A stretch of DNA of 64,000 nt. Origin: Saprospiraceae bacterium (GTDB lineage Bacteria > Bacteroidota > Bacteroidia > Chitinophagales > Saprospiraceae). Shown here piece by piece: positions 25,968-36,014 of this stretch. Where the stretch lies: positions 1-64,000 of the forward strand of contig JAEUUU010000093.1 of NCBI GenBank assembly GCA_016787345.1, written 5' to 3'. Numbering within the stretch: the stretch's first letter is position 1; every line of letters starts with the position of its first letter. The notes beneath the pieces were generated by a model. The model had not been told where the DNA came from and did not search any database. It saw only the letters and a list, made by a program, of their open reading frames with translations. The position numbers and the translations under genes were made by a program.

Positions 25968-26354
25968 ATGGAAACATCCACCACAAACGGGATTACTGTA
26001 AGCGTTGAAACACAATACCTTCCTGCCCACTCCAACCCGCGGGAAGGCAAGTTTATTTTTGGCTATCACATCATGATCATCAACGGCAGCCCCTACACGG
26101 TGCAGTTGCTCCGCCGGCATTGGGTCATTACCTCGGCCGACGGCATCCTGCGCGAGGTAGAAGGCGAGGGTGTCATCGGCCAGCAACCTGTACTGGCGCC
26201 CGGAGAAGGGCATGAATACACGTCTTTCTGCCATCTGGAGACCGAAATCGGTCGTATGTCGGGGACTTATCTGATGAGCAAACTCGAAGACAGTTCTTTT
26301 TTCGAGGTGAATATTCCGGAATTCCGGATGGCGGCTCCTTTCAAACTCAACTGA
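25968..26354 (+). CDS. apaG: ApaG family protein
   Basis: 128 residues, the normal ApaG length. The fibronectin-III-like fold is marked by ITVSVETQYLPAHSNP, FGYHIMIINGSPYTVQLLRRHW, the Gly-rich loop EVEGEGVIGQQPVLAPGE and the ending GTYLMSKLEDSSFFEVNIPEF. The family is linked to cobalt/magnesium resistance and Ap4A metabolism in enterobacteria; its direct activity is unresolved. It stands alone between a terminator and the giant PKD gene, with no partner such as apaH. Confidence 0.93.
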   Translation: METSTTNGITVSVETQYLPAHSNPREGKFIFGYHIMIINGSPYTVQLLRRHWVITSADGILREVEGEGVIGQQPVLAPGEGHEYTSFCHLETEIGRMSGTYLMSKLEDSSFFEVNIPEFRMAAPFKLN

Positions 26355-26474
26355 GCCTTTTCCCTTTTACAAACAGACTTTCCAGCATCCGGGCGGCAGC
26401 ACAGCGGCGGACTTGCGTATCTTCATGGCGTTTTTCAATCCAGCTCATCCATGAACTAAACGCATTACCAAGTC

Positions 26475-29400
26475 ATGCCAAACCGATTGTTCAACGCCTT
26501 CCTGGCAATGTGCTTTTTATTGCCCTCCCTGCTCACCGCCCAGGCGACCTCCCAGGTCGTAATTACCGGACCATCCGTCGTTTGTTATGGCTCATGCGCC
26601 CAATACACGGCTACTTTCACCAGTCCGGGCGGCAACCCGCCATTGAGCAACAATATCGTATGGTTCAATAGCAATGGCGTAAGCTTGGGCACCGGCACCA
26701 GCATTTTCCTTTGCTTCCCTCCGTTTACAAGCGGCACCTTGTTTGTCTCCGCTACCTCGCCCAACGGCCAGCAAGCCCTGACCGATACCATAAACATCAC
26801 TGTTCTGCCGACCATCCCGCTGGCCATCACGTCCGACAACGGCGCGGTGTGCAGCCAGGACAGCAGCAGCGGCCCTTCGAACCCTGACAACGTCGTTTGC
26901 CAAAAAGTTTGCCCTTATTCCACCGTCACCTATTCCATCAATCCGTTGCTTTCGGGGCAACAAGGCGTGCAATGGACTGTCACCGGGGCCGACAGTTATA
27001 CCGTCAATCCGCCGTCCGGGCTTTCCGTGACGGTCAATTGGGGCGGCCCCGGCACAGGCTCCATTTCTGTAAAAGCCGATCCGGGCAGCACTTCCAACTA
27101 TTGCACAACCGAGGGCTACACCTGCGTCACCATCGTGGAAGAACCACAGGCTGCTTTCGCAACCGATCCCGCTCCGGCCGCCCCGCCCGCTCCGGTACAG
27201 GTATGCAAAGGTCAAACCGTCTATTTTGACAACCAAAGCGCCAATGCCGACGCTTTTGAATGGTATTTCGGCGACGGCAGCCAGCCCTCTGCCGCCGTGG
27301 AAACCGAACATACTTACCTCAACCCCGGGCTTTACGAAGTCATGCTGATTGCCCGTACGGCTTGCCTTTGTTCCGATACCACTTTTCAAACCATCGAAGT
27401 GCTCGACGCCGACGCGCCCATGCTCGATTGCACCGGCACCATCTGCGCCGGCGAAACCGCCACCTATACTACCTCGGCCAACTGCCCCGATTACAACTGG
27501 GCAGTCTCGTCCAACGGCACGGTGCTCGGTGGCGGCAGCCCAACCGACAACAGCATCACCGTGCAGTGGAACAACGGCCCCAATGGCTCGGTTTCGCTGT
27601 TTACACCCGCCTGCGCAGGTTTTACCTGTCCATTCCCTTCGACGACCCGCATTCCGGTACTCGATGATAACGCCGAAATTATCGGGCCGGAACAAGTATG
27701 CCCCGGCGATCAGAGCGTTTATTACATCGAGCCGTATGGCGGCACCAATTTCGTGTGGTCGCTGCCCACCGGCGGTGTAATTACCAGCGGCCACGGCACC
27801 AACAAGATCACGGTACAATGGCAAAATTTCCCCAATCCGAATTTTGTCCACTGGGTCTCTGTCGTGTACGACAACTGCTACCTGGGCTGCGGCGGGCAAG
27901 ATTCTATCCCGGTGCGGGTGCTTTCGCCTTTTATCATCACCGGCCCGGTCGAACGTTGTGAAGGCGCCAGCGGCACATTCACCGCCAAACTCGTTTCCCC
28001 CACCCAAAATCTCAATTGCAACTGGACCCTGGAAGCGCCCGACGGCAGCATCGTCTGGACGGGTAATAATACCGCGACCGCCAATGTGATCTTCAACAAC
28101 GGCCCCGGCCGCTACCGCCTCATCGCGGAGCCGGCCAGCCCCAACCAGAGTTGTACCAACCGCAACGAATGGGTTATCAACGTGCCGGCAGCCCCGACAA
28201 CGCTCACGGGGATCGACGGCCCCACACTTATTTGCCCCGGAAATCCCGTGACTTATACCGCTACGGGTATATCGCCTTTGTCAAACGTTTTATGGACGAT
28301 TCAAAACGGCCCCGGCGCGCCCACTACCGCCAACGGTGAAAATCTCAGTCTGATCTGGAACAACACCGGTCCATACTGGCTCAGCGCCCAGCAGGTTTCG
28401 ACCGACGGGCTGGGCTGCACTTCCGATACCGTTCGGCTGGATGTGGCAGCCGTGGGCGGGGTCAGTGTCGGCGGTCTGACCAGCGTTTGCCTCAATACAA
28501 CCGCTACTTACAGCCTCCCCGAACTTGAGAATGCCGATTATCAATGGCAAATCTCGCCTGCCGGCGCCGGCACAATTGCCTCTGGGCAAGGCACATCTAG
28601 TGTGGAAATTTTCTGGCAAAGCCCTGGCATACACAGCGTCAGTATAGCAGTATGCAGTCAAGCCGCGCTTTATAACGTAACGGTAAATGCACCACCGACA
28701 CCGCAAGTAACGGCTCCGGCCAATCTGTGCGCCGGCGCCACGGCAGTGATCCAAACAGTCGATTCCTACACCTCCTACACCTGGCAAAATGCCGGCGGCG
28801 GCGTATTGGGCAACGACCCGACGATTACCCTGGGCCCCGGTAATTATGCCGTAGAAGTGAGTGATGCAAACGGTTGTACCGGCAACGGCAACTTCAATAT
28901 TGCCACGGCGCCCGCACCGAATTTTACCATCAGTACCAACGACCCGACGGCATTTTGCAACAACTCCGTCTTCGTTACCATGCAGGCGCTGACCACGGCC
29001 GATGGCGATTACGACTATGAGTGGTTCCTGAACGGTACACCTTTGGGCGTAAATGCCAGCAGCTATACAACCAACCAATACGGCGCTTATACCGCCACGG
29101 CGACCAACCAGTTCGGCTGTTCGGCCAGCGCCGGGCCTATTTCCATCGTAGTCGATTGTGGCGGCGGCGGTGGCGGCGGCGGTTTGCCGGGCGGGGGCTT
29201 CCCGCCCTGTCCGCCCGGGGCCATCACGCTAACGGTATCGCCAACCCCTGCCTGCGACTCTTTCCTGTTGGCTGCCGGTGGCAGCGGCTACCTGTCCGGC
29301 TCGGCGCAATGGACGTTTGGGCAATCGGGCGCTTCGATTTTTGGTACCGCTTCGGGCGACAATACCTCTTTTGTTTTCCCCAATGCCGGCGAATACGTCG

Positions 29401-32400
29401 TCGTTCTGATTGCAGCGCAAACCAGCGGGGGGCTCTGCCGGCTCGTCGACTCGATGGACGTCGAGGCTGTGGCCGAATTTGAGCCTTTCCCCGAATGCCC
29501 CGGTCAGGCTACGACTTTCCAGGACGTGAGCACCTTTTTACCCGGAAGCAATATCACCGCCTGGCAGTGGAATTTCGGCGACCCCGGCAGCGGCGCCAAC
29601 AACAGTTCAACGATCCGTAATGCCAGCCACGTATTTGCCAGCGGCGGGAGCTACGACGTAACCCTGACCGTCACAGCACTCAGCGGATGTACCTCGTCGG
29701 AAACAGAACAATTGTTGATCGAATCGGGGCCCAGTGTAAGTTTCGCACAACCCGCGGCGGCCTGTTCCGGCAATGCCTCCGAATTTACGGCCACCCTGGG
29801 CGCCGGCGTGACCGACGTTTCCTGGAATTTTGGCGACCCTGGCAGCGGCCTGGCCAATACGGCCGGCGGAAGCACCGTATTTCACGATTACGCTGCGCCA
29901 GGGCTTTACACCGTATCCGTCACTGCCACCAATACCTACGGTTGCACCACGGTATTCAGCCAGCCCGTTACCATTTCCGCCAACGGGCTGAGCGGAACGA
30001 TCACACCTGCCGTACCGGCGCCGTTCTGCGAGGGCGGATCCACCACGCTGACCGCACCGCCGGGCGCCGTGAGCTATTTGTGGTCCGACAGCACGACCGC
30101 CGCGACCCTGATGGTCTTCCAGGAAGGGGCCTACTCCGTCACCCTCACCGATGCAAACGGATGCACGTATGCACCGCCGGTTGTCGTTGTGGAAGAAACG
30201 CCGGGCCCCGACGCGATCATTAAAGCATTGTTGACCAACGACTATGGGCAAGTGATCGGCGTGTCCTATCCGTCTTTGGGCGCTTGTGCAGGAGAGGACG
30301 TCACACTACAGGCTTTTGGCGCGGGCAACCTGACTTATACCTGGTCGAACGGAGAAACGACGGTCCAGAACATCTTTTCCGAAATCCGCAACAACCTGCT
30401 CAGCGAAGGCACGCATATTTTCACCCTGACCGTCACCGACGTGACCACGGGCTGTACTGCTGTTGCACAGTCTTTTGTGGTCGATATTCATCCTGTGCCC
30501 AGCGGGTTTTTCGTGTCTGCCAACGGCTTTTGCGCAGGCGCCACGACATTGACTTACAACGGTCCGCAGCCACCCAACTGGCAGATCAACTGGAATACCG
30601 GCGCCACTGGCCCCAACCTCGTTGTTGAGGAAGGCGGCTCTTACTTTGTACAGGTGGTCAATGAATTTGGATGTGTCGGACTAAGCAGCCCCATCCAGGT
30701 GCTGCCCGGCCCGCCCGAAGAGGCAATCCCCAGTGGTTGCCATACGCGCTGCAACCCCGACACCCTCTGTCTGCCCCCGCTTACGGATGTTGTCGGCTGG
30801 CAATGGTACTTCAACGGCGCGCCCATCCCCGGCGCGACAAGCCCCGATTTTGTCGCCACACAAAGCGGTACCTATTGGGCACAACTCACTGATTTATACG
30901 GCTGCACCGCTCAAAGCGGCGATCTGGTGCTCGATTTGTACGACGGCTTCGGCGATATTCTCGGGCAGGTCTGGGCCGACGTCAACAGCAACGGAATCGT
31001 CGATGCCGCCGACACCCTGGTCTCGGGCATCGCCGTCAACCTGTGGCAAAACGGCGCTACGGTCGGCAATACACAGTCGAACAGCGGCGGCAATTTCGTC
31101 TTTGCCGGCGTCGACGCGGCCAACTACGACGTGGCGCTGGATACGGCCTTGCTGCCGCCCGGCTGGCAAATTGTGATCGGTCAGCAAAATGCGCCTTTGT
31201 CGGGCTGCGACGTCGAAACAAATACTGATTTGCTGATTAGCCAGTTCTGCGTCACCGCAATATTCGACACCCTTCAACTGGGCGCCTGTGCCGGCGAATC
31301 AGTGACCTACAACAGCACCGCCATACCGGCTGGTTCCAGTCAGTCCTTCCAGTTCCTCAGCGCCGCAGGCTGCGATTCGACCGTTACAGTCAATGTGGCT
31401 GTTCTGCCCCCTTCCACCGGCGCGGTGAATGCGCAGGCCTGTCCGGGTGAATCCTTCGATTACAACGGAACTTTGATCCCGGCGGGGCAAAGTCAGCAAT
31501 TTACCCTCACCAACTACCTCGGTTGCGACTCGATTGTGACCGTCACCGTGGGCACATTGCCGACTTCCACAGGAACAGTGAATGCACAAGCCTGTCCGGG
31601 TGAATCCTTCGATTACAACGGAACTTTGATCCCGGCGGGGCAAAGCCAGCAATTTACCCTCACCAACTACCTCGGCTGCGACTCGATTGTGACCGTCACC
31701 GTGGGCACTTTACCCGTTTCCACAGGAACAGTGAATGCATTGGCCTGTCCGGGCGAGTCGTTCGATTACAACGGGACATTGATCCCGGCGGGGCAAAGCC
31801 AGCAATTTACCCTCACCAACTACCTCGGCTGCGACTCGATTGTGACCGTCACCGTGGGCACATTGCCCGTTTCCACCGGCGCGGTGAATGCACAGGCCTG
31901 TCCGGGCGAATCGTTCGATTACAACGGGACTTTAATCCCGGCAGGGCAAAGCCAGCAATTTACCCTCACCAATTTCCTCGGCTGCGACTCGATTGTGACG
32001 GTCACCGTGGGCACACTACCTGTTTCCACCGGCGCGGTGAATGCACAGGCCTGTCCGGGCGAGTCGTTCGATTACAACGGAACTTTGATCCCGGCGGGGC
32101 AAAGCCAGCAATTTACCCTCACCAATTACCTCGGCTGCGACTCGATTGTGACCGTCACCGTGGGCGCCTTGCCCGTTTCCACCGGCGCGGTGAATGCCTT
32201 GGTATGTCAGGGCGAGTCGTTCGATTACAACGGGACTTTGATCCCGGCGGGGCAAAGCCAGCAATTCACGCTGAGCAATTCCCTCGGCTGCGATTCCATT
32301 GTCACCGTTACGGTGGGGCTGGCGCCCACCACGATCACAGGGCTCAACGTGAGTATTTGCGCGGGCGAATCCTTCGATTTTAACGGCACTTTGATACCCG

Positions 32401-33545
32401 CCGGGCAAAACCAGCAATTTATCCTGACCAACGTTTATGGCTGCGATTCCATTATCACCGTCAATGTTGCGGCTTTACCGACGTCTGTCGGCACTTTTAC
32501 CGCCACGATATGCGCGGGCGAGAGTTTCAATTTTAACGGCACCCTGATACCTGCCGGCAGCAGTACGCAGGTTACCCTGACCAATTCTCTCGGTTGTGAT
32601 TCCATACTGACCATCAACGTCAATGCTTTGCCGGAATATTCGAGCGCGCTCGAGGTCGACTTGTGTCCCGGTGAAGTATTTGAATACGAAGGCGTTACGA
32701 TGAGCGGCAACCAAAGTTTTGACTTTATTTTACAAAGTCAGCTGGGTTGCGACTCCACGGTGACAGTCACTACAACGGCGCTTCCGGAGACCGGTTTTGC
32801 ATTGGCTGCGATCAGTTCGTGCCCGGATACGACTTCGGGAACCCTGTCGGTCGTCGGTACTTCGGGAGGGCTTCCGCCTTTCCTTTATTCGATCGACGGG
32901 GCGGTGTTTCAAAGCGAGGCCGACTTTGAGGGGCTTGCCGCCGGCGCCTACACCGTGTACGTGCAGGACGCCAACGGCTGCGTCACCGAACGCGACACGG
33001 TTGTAGAGGCCTATGCGCCTTTACAGGTTTTGGTCAACGACGGCATACTGGCTTGCGACAGCTCGGGCGTCCGCCTCGACGCCGTTTTGCTCTCCGGCGA
33101 TTCCACCGGCCTGAGTTTTGCCTGGTCCAATGGCTCGACCGCGGCTTCGGCGACTTACGCAGTGGCGGGGCCGGTATTCGTCACCGTCAGCAACCAGTGC
33201 GAGAGCCTGGTGGCCGAAGCGGCAGTCAACTGGGCAGACATCGGCGGTTCACGTTTGGTGTACGTACCCAACGTCGTGGCGCCGGCTGCCCAGAACCCGG
33301 ACAACGCGCTTTTCCGTCCGTTTTTCCCGGAAGGTGTGATCGTCAACAACTTTATTTTCAGGGTATACGACCGCTGGGGCAACTGGATGTGGGATTCACC
33401 CGCGCCGGATGCCGGCTGGGAAAGCTTGTTCCGCACCCGCGACATGCAGCCCGGGGTATACGTCTGGTACCTGGAAGCGACGGTAGATTATTGCGGCCGC
33501 ATCATTGTTTTAAAAGACAAAGGAGATGTGACAATCGTCCGATAA
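26475..33545 (+). CDS. Giant secreted PKD/Ig-repeat adhesin-like protein with type B T9SS sorting domain
   Basis: 2356 residues. A signal peptide (1-22, ending LLTAQ) is followed by repeated Ig-like and PKD units, for example WYFGDGSQP near 265 and WNFGDPGSG near 1035 and 1120. A Gly-rich linker lies near 896-910, an SdrD_B-like domain near 1490-1570 (ILGQVWADVNSNGIVDAADT), and ten ~51-residue repeats near 1597-2105 (ACPGESFDYNGTLIPAG and LGCDSIVTVTVG). A gliding-motility/CHU_C type B sorting domain ends the protein (VYVPNVVAP, VYDRWGNWMW, VYVWYLEA). It is exported by Sec and then the type IX system, and is surface-bound or released. No PorP/SprF-type partner is adjacent. Adhesion or gliding is an inference from family architecture. 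Confidence 0.92.
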   Translation: MPNRLFNAFLAMCFLLPSLLTAQATSQVVITGPSVVCYGSCAQYTATFTSPGGNPPLSNNIVWFNSNGVSLGTGTSIFLCFPPFTSGTLFVSATSPNGQQALTDTINITVLPTIPLAITSDNGAVCSQDSSSGPSNPDNVVCQKVCPYSTVTYSINPLLSGQQGVQWTVTGADSYTVNPPSGLSVTVNWGGPGTGSISVKADPGSTSNYCTTEGYTCVTIVEEPQAAFATDPAPAAPPAPVQVCKGQTVYFDNQSANADAFEWYFGDGSQPSAAVETEHTYLNPGLYEVMLIARTACLCSDTTFQTIEVLDADAPMLDCTGTICAGETATYTTSANCPDYNWAVSSNGTVLGGGSPTDNSITVQWNNGPNGSVSLFTPACAGFTCPFPSTTRIPVLDDNAEIIGPEQVCPGDQSVYYIEPYGGTNFVWSLPTGGVITSGHGTNKITVQWQNFPNPNFVHWVSVVYDNCYLGCGGQDSIPVRVLSPFIITGPVERCEGASGTFTAKLVSPTQNLNCNWTLEAPDGSIVWTGNNTATANVIFNNGPGRYRLIAEPASPNQSCTNRNEWVINVPAAPTTLTGIDGPTLICPGNPVTYTATGISPLSNVLWTIQNGPGAPTTANGENLSLIWNNTGPYWLSAQQVSTDGLGCTSDTVRLDVAAVGGVSVGGLTSVCLNTTATYSLPELENADYQWQISPAGAGTIASGQGTSSVEIFWQSPGIHSVSIAVCSQAALYNVTVNAPPTPQVTAPANLCAGATAVIQTVDSYTSYTWQNAGGGVLGNDPTITLGPGNYAVEVSDANGCTGNGNFNIATAPAPNFTISTNDPTAFCNNSVFVTMQALTTADGDYDYEWFLNGTPLGVNASSYTTNQYGAYTATATNQFGCSASAGPISIVVDCGGGGGGGGLPGGGFPPCPPGAITLTVSPTPACDSFLLAAGGSGYLSGSAQWTFGQSGASIFGTASGDNTSFVFPNAGEYVVVLIAAQTSGGLCRLVDSMDVEAVAEFEPFPECPGQATTFQDVSTFLPGSNITAWQWNFGDPGSGANNSSTIRNASHVFASGGSYDVTLTVTALSGCTSSETEQLLIESGPSVSFAQPAAACSGNASEFTATLGAGVTDVSWNFGDPGSGLANTAGGSTVFHDYAAPGLYTVSVTATNTYGCTTVFSQPVTISANGLSGTITPAVPAPFCEGGSTTLTAPPGAVSYLWSDSTTAATLMVFQEGAYSVTLTDANGCTYAPPVVVVEETPGPDAIIKALLTNDYGQVIGVSYPSLGACAGEDVTLQAFGAGNLTYTWSNGETTVQNIFSEIRNNLLSEGTHIFTLTVTDVTTGCTAVAQSFVVDIHPVPSGFFVSANGFCAGATTLTYNGPQPPNWQINWNTGATGPNLVVEEGGSYFVQVVNEFGCVGLSSPIQVLPGPPEEAIPSGCHTRCNPDTLCLPPLTDVVGWQWYFNGAPIPGATSPDFVATQSGTYWAQLTDLYGCTAQSGDLVLDLYDGFGDILGQVWADVNSNGIVDAADTLVSGIAVNLWQNGATVGNTQSNSGGNFVFAGVDAANYDVALDTALLPPGWQIVIGQQNAPLSGCDVETNTDLLISQFCVTAIFDTLQLGACAGESVTYNSTAIPAGSSQSFQFLSAAGCDSTVTVNVAVLPPSTGAVNAQACPGESFDYNGTLIPAGQSQQFTLTNYLGCDSIVTVTVGTLPTSTGTVNAQACPGESFDYNGTLIPAGQSQQFTLTNYLGCDSIVTVTVGTLPVSTGTVNALACPGESFDYNGTLIPAGQSQQFTLTNYLGCDSIVTVTVGTLPVSTGAVNAQACPGESFDYNGTLIPAGQSQQFTLTNFLGCDSIVTVTVGTLPVSTGAVNAQACPGESFDYNGTLIPAGQSQQFTLTNYLGCDSIVTVTVGALPVSTGAVNALVCQGESFDYNGTLIPAGQSQQFTLSNSLGCDSIVTVTVGLAPTTITGLNVSICAGESFDFNGTLIPAGQNQQFILTNVYGCDSIITVNVAALPTSVGTFTATICAGESFNFNGTLIPAGSSTQVTLTNSLGCDSILTINVNALPEYSSALEVDLCPGEVFEYEGVTMSGNQSFDFILQSQLGCDSTVTVTTTALPETGFALAAISSCPDTTSGTLSVVGTSGGLPPFLYSIDGAVFQSEADFEGLAAGAYTVYVQDANGCVTERDTVVEAYAPLQVLVNDGILACDSSGVRLDAVLLSGDSTGLSFAWSNGSTAASATYAVAGPVFVTVSNQCESLVAEAAVNWADIGGSRLVYVPNVVAPAAQNPDNALFRPFFPEGVIVNNFIFRVYDRWGNWMWDSPAPDAGWESLFRTRDMQPGVYVWYLEATVDYCGRIIVLKDKGDVTIVR
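31413..32330 (+). repeat. Six near-identical 153-bp units inside the PKD gene
   Basis: In-frame units of 153 bp start at 31413, 31566, 31719, 31872, 32025 and 32178. The first five are almost identical at DNA level, and the sixth begins to diverge. Three more diverged units follow to 32789, and one diverged unit precedes, from about 31263. The gradient from identical centre to diverged edges points to recent unequal exchange in the middle of an older array. Confidence 0.95.
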
Positions 33546-33550
33546 CAGGC

Positions 33551-35914
33551 TCAGATATTGAGCATATCCACGATTTCCTTCCACTCCTGTACCATCGGCG
33601 ATCCTTTGCCTTCGAGGCGCAGGCGCATGGTCTGGATAGAACTGCCCGACAACCAGCGGCCAAGCGGTACGTGTTTGCTTTTGTCGGCCGGCATGTTTGG
33701 GTATTGCAGGATGATGTCGCGGAAATGCCCCGGCGGCACGCGGTCGCGCAGGTAGTCGGACCACCAGGTAGCCCTGCCGATAATACCCGAAGAGCGCACC
33801 GCCTGCATGACTGCCTTGACCTGCGAAATGCGGCCGGGCTTTTCTTCCACGGGACCATTGCTGGTATCGGGGCGCACGCTGGAGTTCAACGCATTGACGA
33901 CCACGATGTCGACCTTGCTGCGCAGCTCGTCGGGTAGCTGGGCGATCTTTTGCTGCAGCCATTCGTACAAACTGGCCATGAGCGTAAAGCCCTGGTTTTC
34001 AAATAATCCGCCGTCGATATAATTGCCCGAATCGGGGATGTAAGTGTACGCGTTCATCAGCGGAAACAACTGACTCATCTGGCTGGCGCCGACCATGGAG
34101 ACGGAACCCGGGCCGTTTTTGAGGTCTTGTTTTTTCTCCGCATCCGCCAGAATATCGATTGCATCGACAAAAACCCTGGGGTTCATTTTAACCGGACTGG
34201 GGTAGCCGGAGCGGCCGTTCTGGATATTCATCGTAATGGGAAAATACAGCGGCATTCGGGTGTCGAGGCTGCCATCGTCGTTGTACCAGTAGGACAAATA
34301 AGGTCGTATCGGATAATTGGCGATCGGGCGGTTGCCGGTTTTGGCGATCGGGTCGCTGGTGCCGTGTTTGAAAAAAGTTGCGATCCGCGCCCTGATTTCG
34401 GCGAAAAACGGCTTGTGGTTTTGGGGCGCCATGGCTTCAAGCCCCTGCTGGATCGCTTCGCCGAATGCGACGCATTCGTCCATCCGTTGCGTGAAGTTGC
34501 GGTTGTTGTGGGTGCGTTTGAAATACCATTTGATACGCGTGCCTACTTCGCCGACGAAAATTTGATAAAAAGCCCCGCTCAGGTAGTTTCGCTGGTACAT
34601 TTTGGCTGCAAAACCCTCCTGTATTGCCTTTGCTTCGGCGGCCGACAGGTCCGGATTGTCGTCCAGGAATTTCCACAGGCTAAGCGTCGCGCCGAAGCCC
34701 GAAGATCCGCCCGAAGCCGCTGTCACGGCAAACAGGTGGCGGCGAAACTTGCCGTGGGTTTCCAGGTTCAAGCGGTTGACCAACTGGCTCGTCCAGTAGC
34801 CTGCCCGGCTTCCGCCGCCCTGGGCCGTCAGCAGGAAAATCGGTATCCGGCGTTTTTTGCCCAGGTCCGGGGCGATATTGGCCTGCCACCAGGCTTCAAA
34901 ATAGGTATCGAGATCAACCCGTACATCGGACAATACCTTCGAGGGCCAGAGCCGCATGTCGTGGATGCGGGATCGGGTAAAAAAGGTCAGATAAGCCAGC
35001 AAAACCAGCACGCCTGTCAGAATGTATTTGCCCGTCGGGGGCATCAGCAAATAAGCCGCGCTCATCAGATCGCCCAGCAGCAGGTAGAACAGCGTAATAC
35101 CCAACAGGACGAACGTGGGCGACAAAGGCTGCAAATTGGGCGCCCAGGCAGCCGCGACGATGATGACCGTGGTCGAGATCAGGATGAGCAGATAATGCGT
35201 ATTGTACACGCCTATCTGATTGACATACAGCCACTCCGATTGCCGGATCGAACCGGCGATCAGGACCATTTGCACACTCAGGCAGAGCCCGATGCACAGG
35301 TAGTTCCACAGGGTGTTTACCGGCGGGAGGTTGCGGCCCTGGCGGCGTTTGTTGGCTCTTTGGATGATGTACATCAGGGTAAATGCCAGCAACATATTTG
35401 CCCCGACCAACAGATCGAGCAACAAAAGCGAAAAACGCGGACCGTCGAGCATCTTGATTGCGCCCCAGATAGCCAGGGTCAACAGGCCGGCTACGGGCAC
35501 GATCGTCCACCAGCGCCGAAAGCGTTTTAATTGAACGACATAAACAGCCAGGCTGAAAAAGATCATCGGCAACGAACAGGCAATAACAGCCGGCCGGAGG
35601 TCTTTGGTGACCGGACGCAAACGCTCGACCACCTCGGTCGGCGCATCGGGGAATATGGCCGTTGGGACGAAATAGAGGGCCAAAGCGATCAGGTGGAACA
35701 AAGGAAGGATGCCCGCTGCGCGGATTCCGGTGAACTGGTCGGCCTCGTCGAACATGCCGGTGAGCAACTCGCGCCCCTGTGCATTTTTGAACAACAAATA
35801 AGGCACCAGCAATACCCAGGTGAGTGTGGGCAGGTTTTTGACAACGGCATTAAATACGTCCTGGAGAGAGTAGCCGGCGATGAATGCCAGCACCATTTGG
35901 GGGTCTTGGAGCAT
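33551..35914 (-). CDS. Patatin-like phospholipase with N-terminal multi-TM domain
   Basis: 787 residues. The first ~330 contain eight or more TM segments. The C-terminal half has the patatin layout: oxyanion Gly-rich loop GGGSRAG (about 366-372), nucleophile motif GGSSG (about 400), and DGG in IDGGLFENQG (about 633), so the Ser/Asp dyad is complete. The family hydrolyses acyl lipids. The large membrane domain suggests action on membrane lipids, and is unlike soluble or T9SS-linked patatins. It is convergent with the PKD gene (5-bp gap); no operon partner. Confidence 0.82.
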   Translation of the reverse strand: MLQDPQMVLAFIAGYSLQDVFNAVVKNLPTLTWVLLVPYLLFKNAQGRELLTGMFDEADQFTGIRAAGILPLFHLIALALYFVPTAIFPDAPTEVVERLRPVTKDLRPAVIACSLPMIFFSLAVYVVQLKRFRRWWTIVPVAGLLTLAIWGAIKMLDGPRFSLLLLDLLVGANMLLAFTLMYIIQRANKRRQGRNLPPVNTLWNYLCIGLCLSVQMVLIAGSIRQSEWLYVNQIGVYNTHYLLILISTTVIIVAAAWAPNLQPLSPTFVLLGITLFYLLLGDLMSAAYLLMPPTGKYILTGVLVLLAYLTFFTRSRIHDMRLWPSKVLSDVRVDLDTYFEAWWQANIAPDLGKKRRIPIFLLTAQGGGSRAGYWTSQLVNRLNLETHGKFRRHLFAVTAASGGSSGFGATLSLWKFLDDNPDLSAAEAKAIQEGFAAKMYQRNYLSGAFYQIFVGEVGTRIKWYFKRTHNNRNFTQRMDECVAFGEAIQQGLEAMAPQNHKPFFAEIRARIATFFKHGTSDPIAKTGNRPIANYPIRPYLSYWYNDDGSLDTRMPLYFPITMNIQNGRSGYPSPVKMNPRVFVDAIDILADAEKKQDLKNGPGSVSMVGASQMSQLFPLMNAYTYIPDSGNYIDGGLFENQGFTLMASLYEWLQQKIAQLPDELRSKVDIVVVNALNSSVRPDTSNGPVEEKPGRISQVKAVMQAVRSSGIIGRATWWSDYLRDRVPPGHFRDIILQYPNMPADKSKHVPLGRWLSGSSIQTMRLRLEGKGSPMVQEWKEIVDMLNI

Positions 35915-36014
35915 GGGGTTTGGTGGTTTGGTGAGGTTGCTAAACAGCCACGAAATAAGCCCTGACAGCCCTTTTTTTACTCAAAAAGCCAATTAATAAT
36001 CGATTAAATCGCGT

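Noticed and set aside
31299..32417. Minus-strand repeat frames in the PKD gene
   Set aside because: They mirror the 153-bp repeats of the plus-strand gene and have no independent signal.
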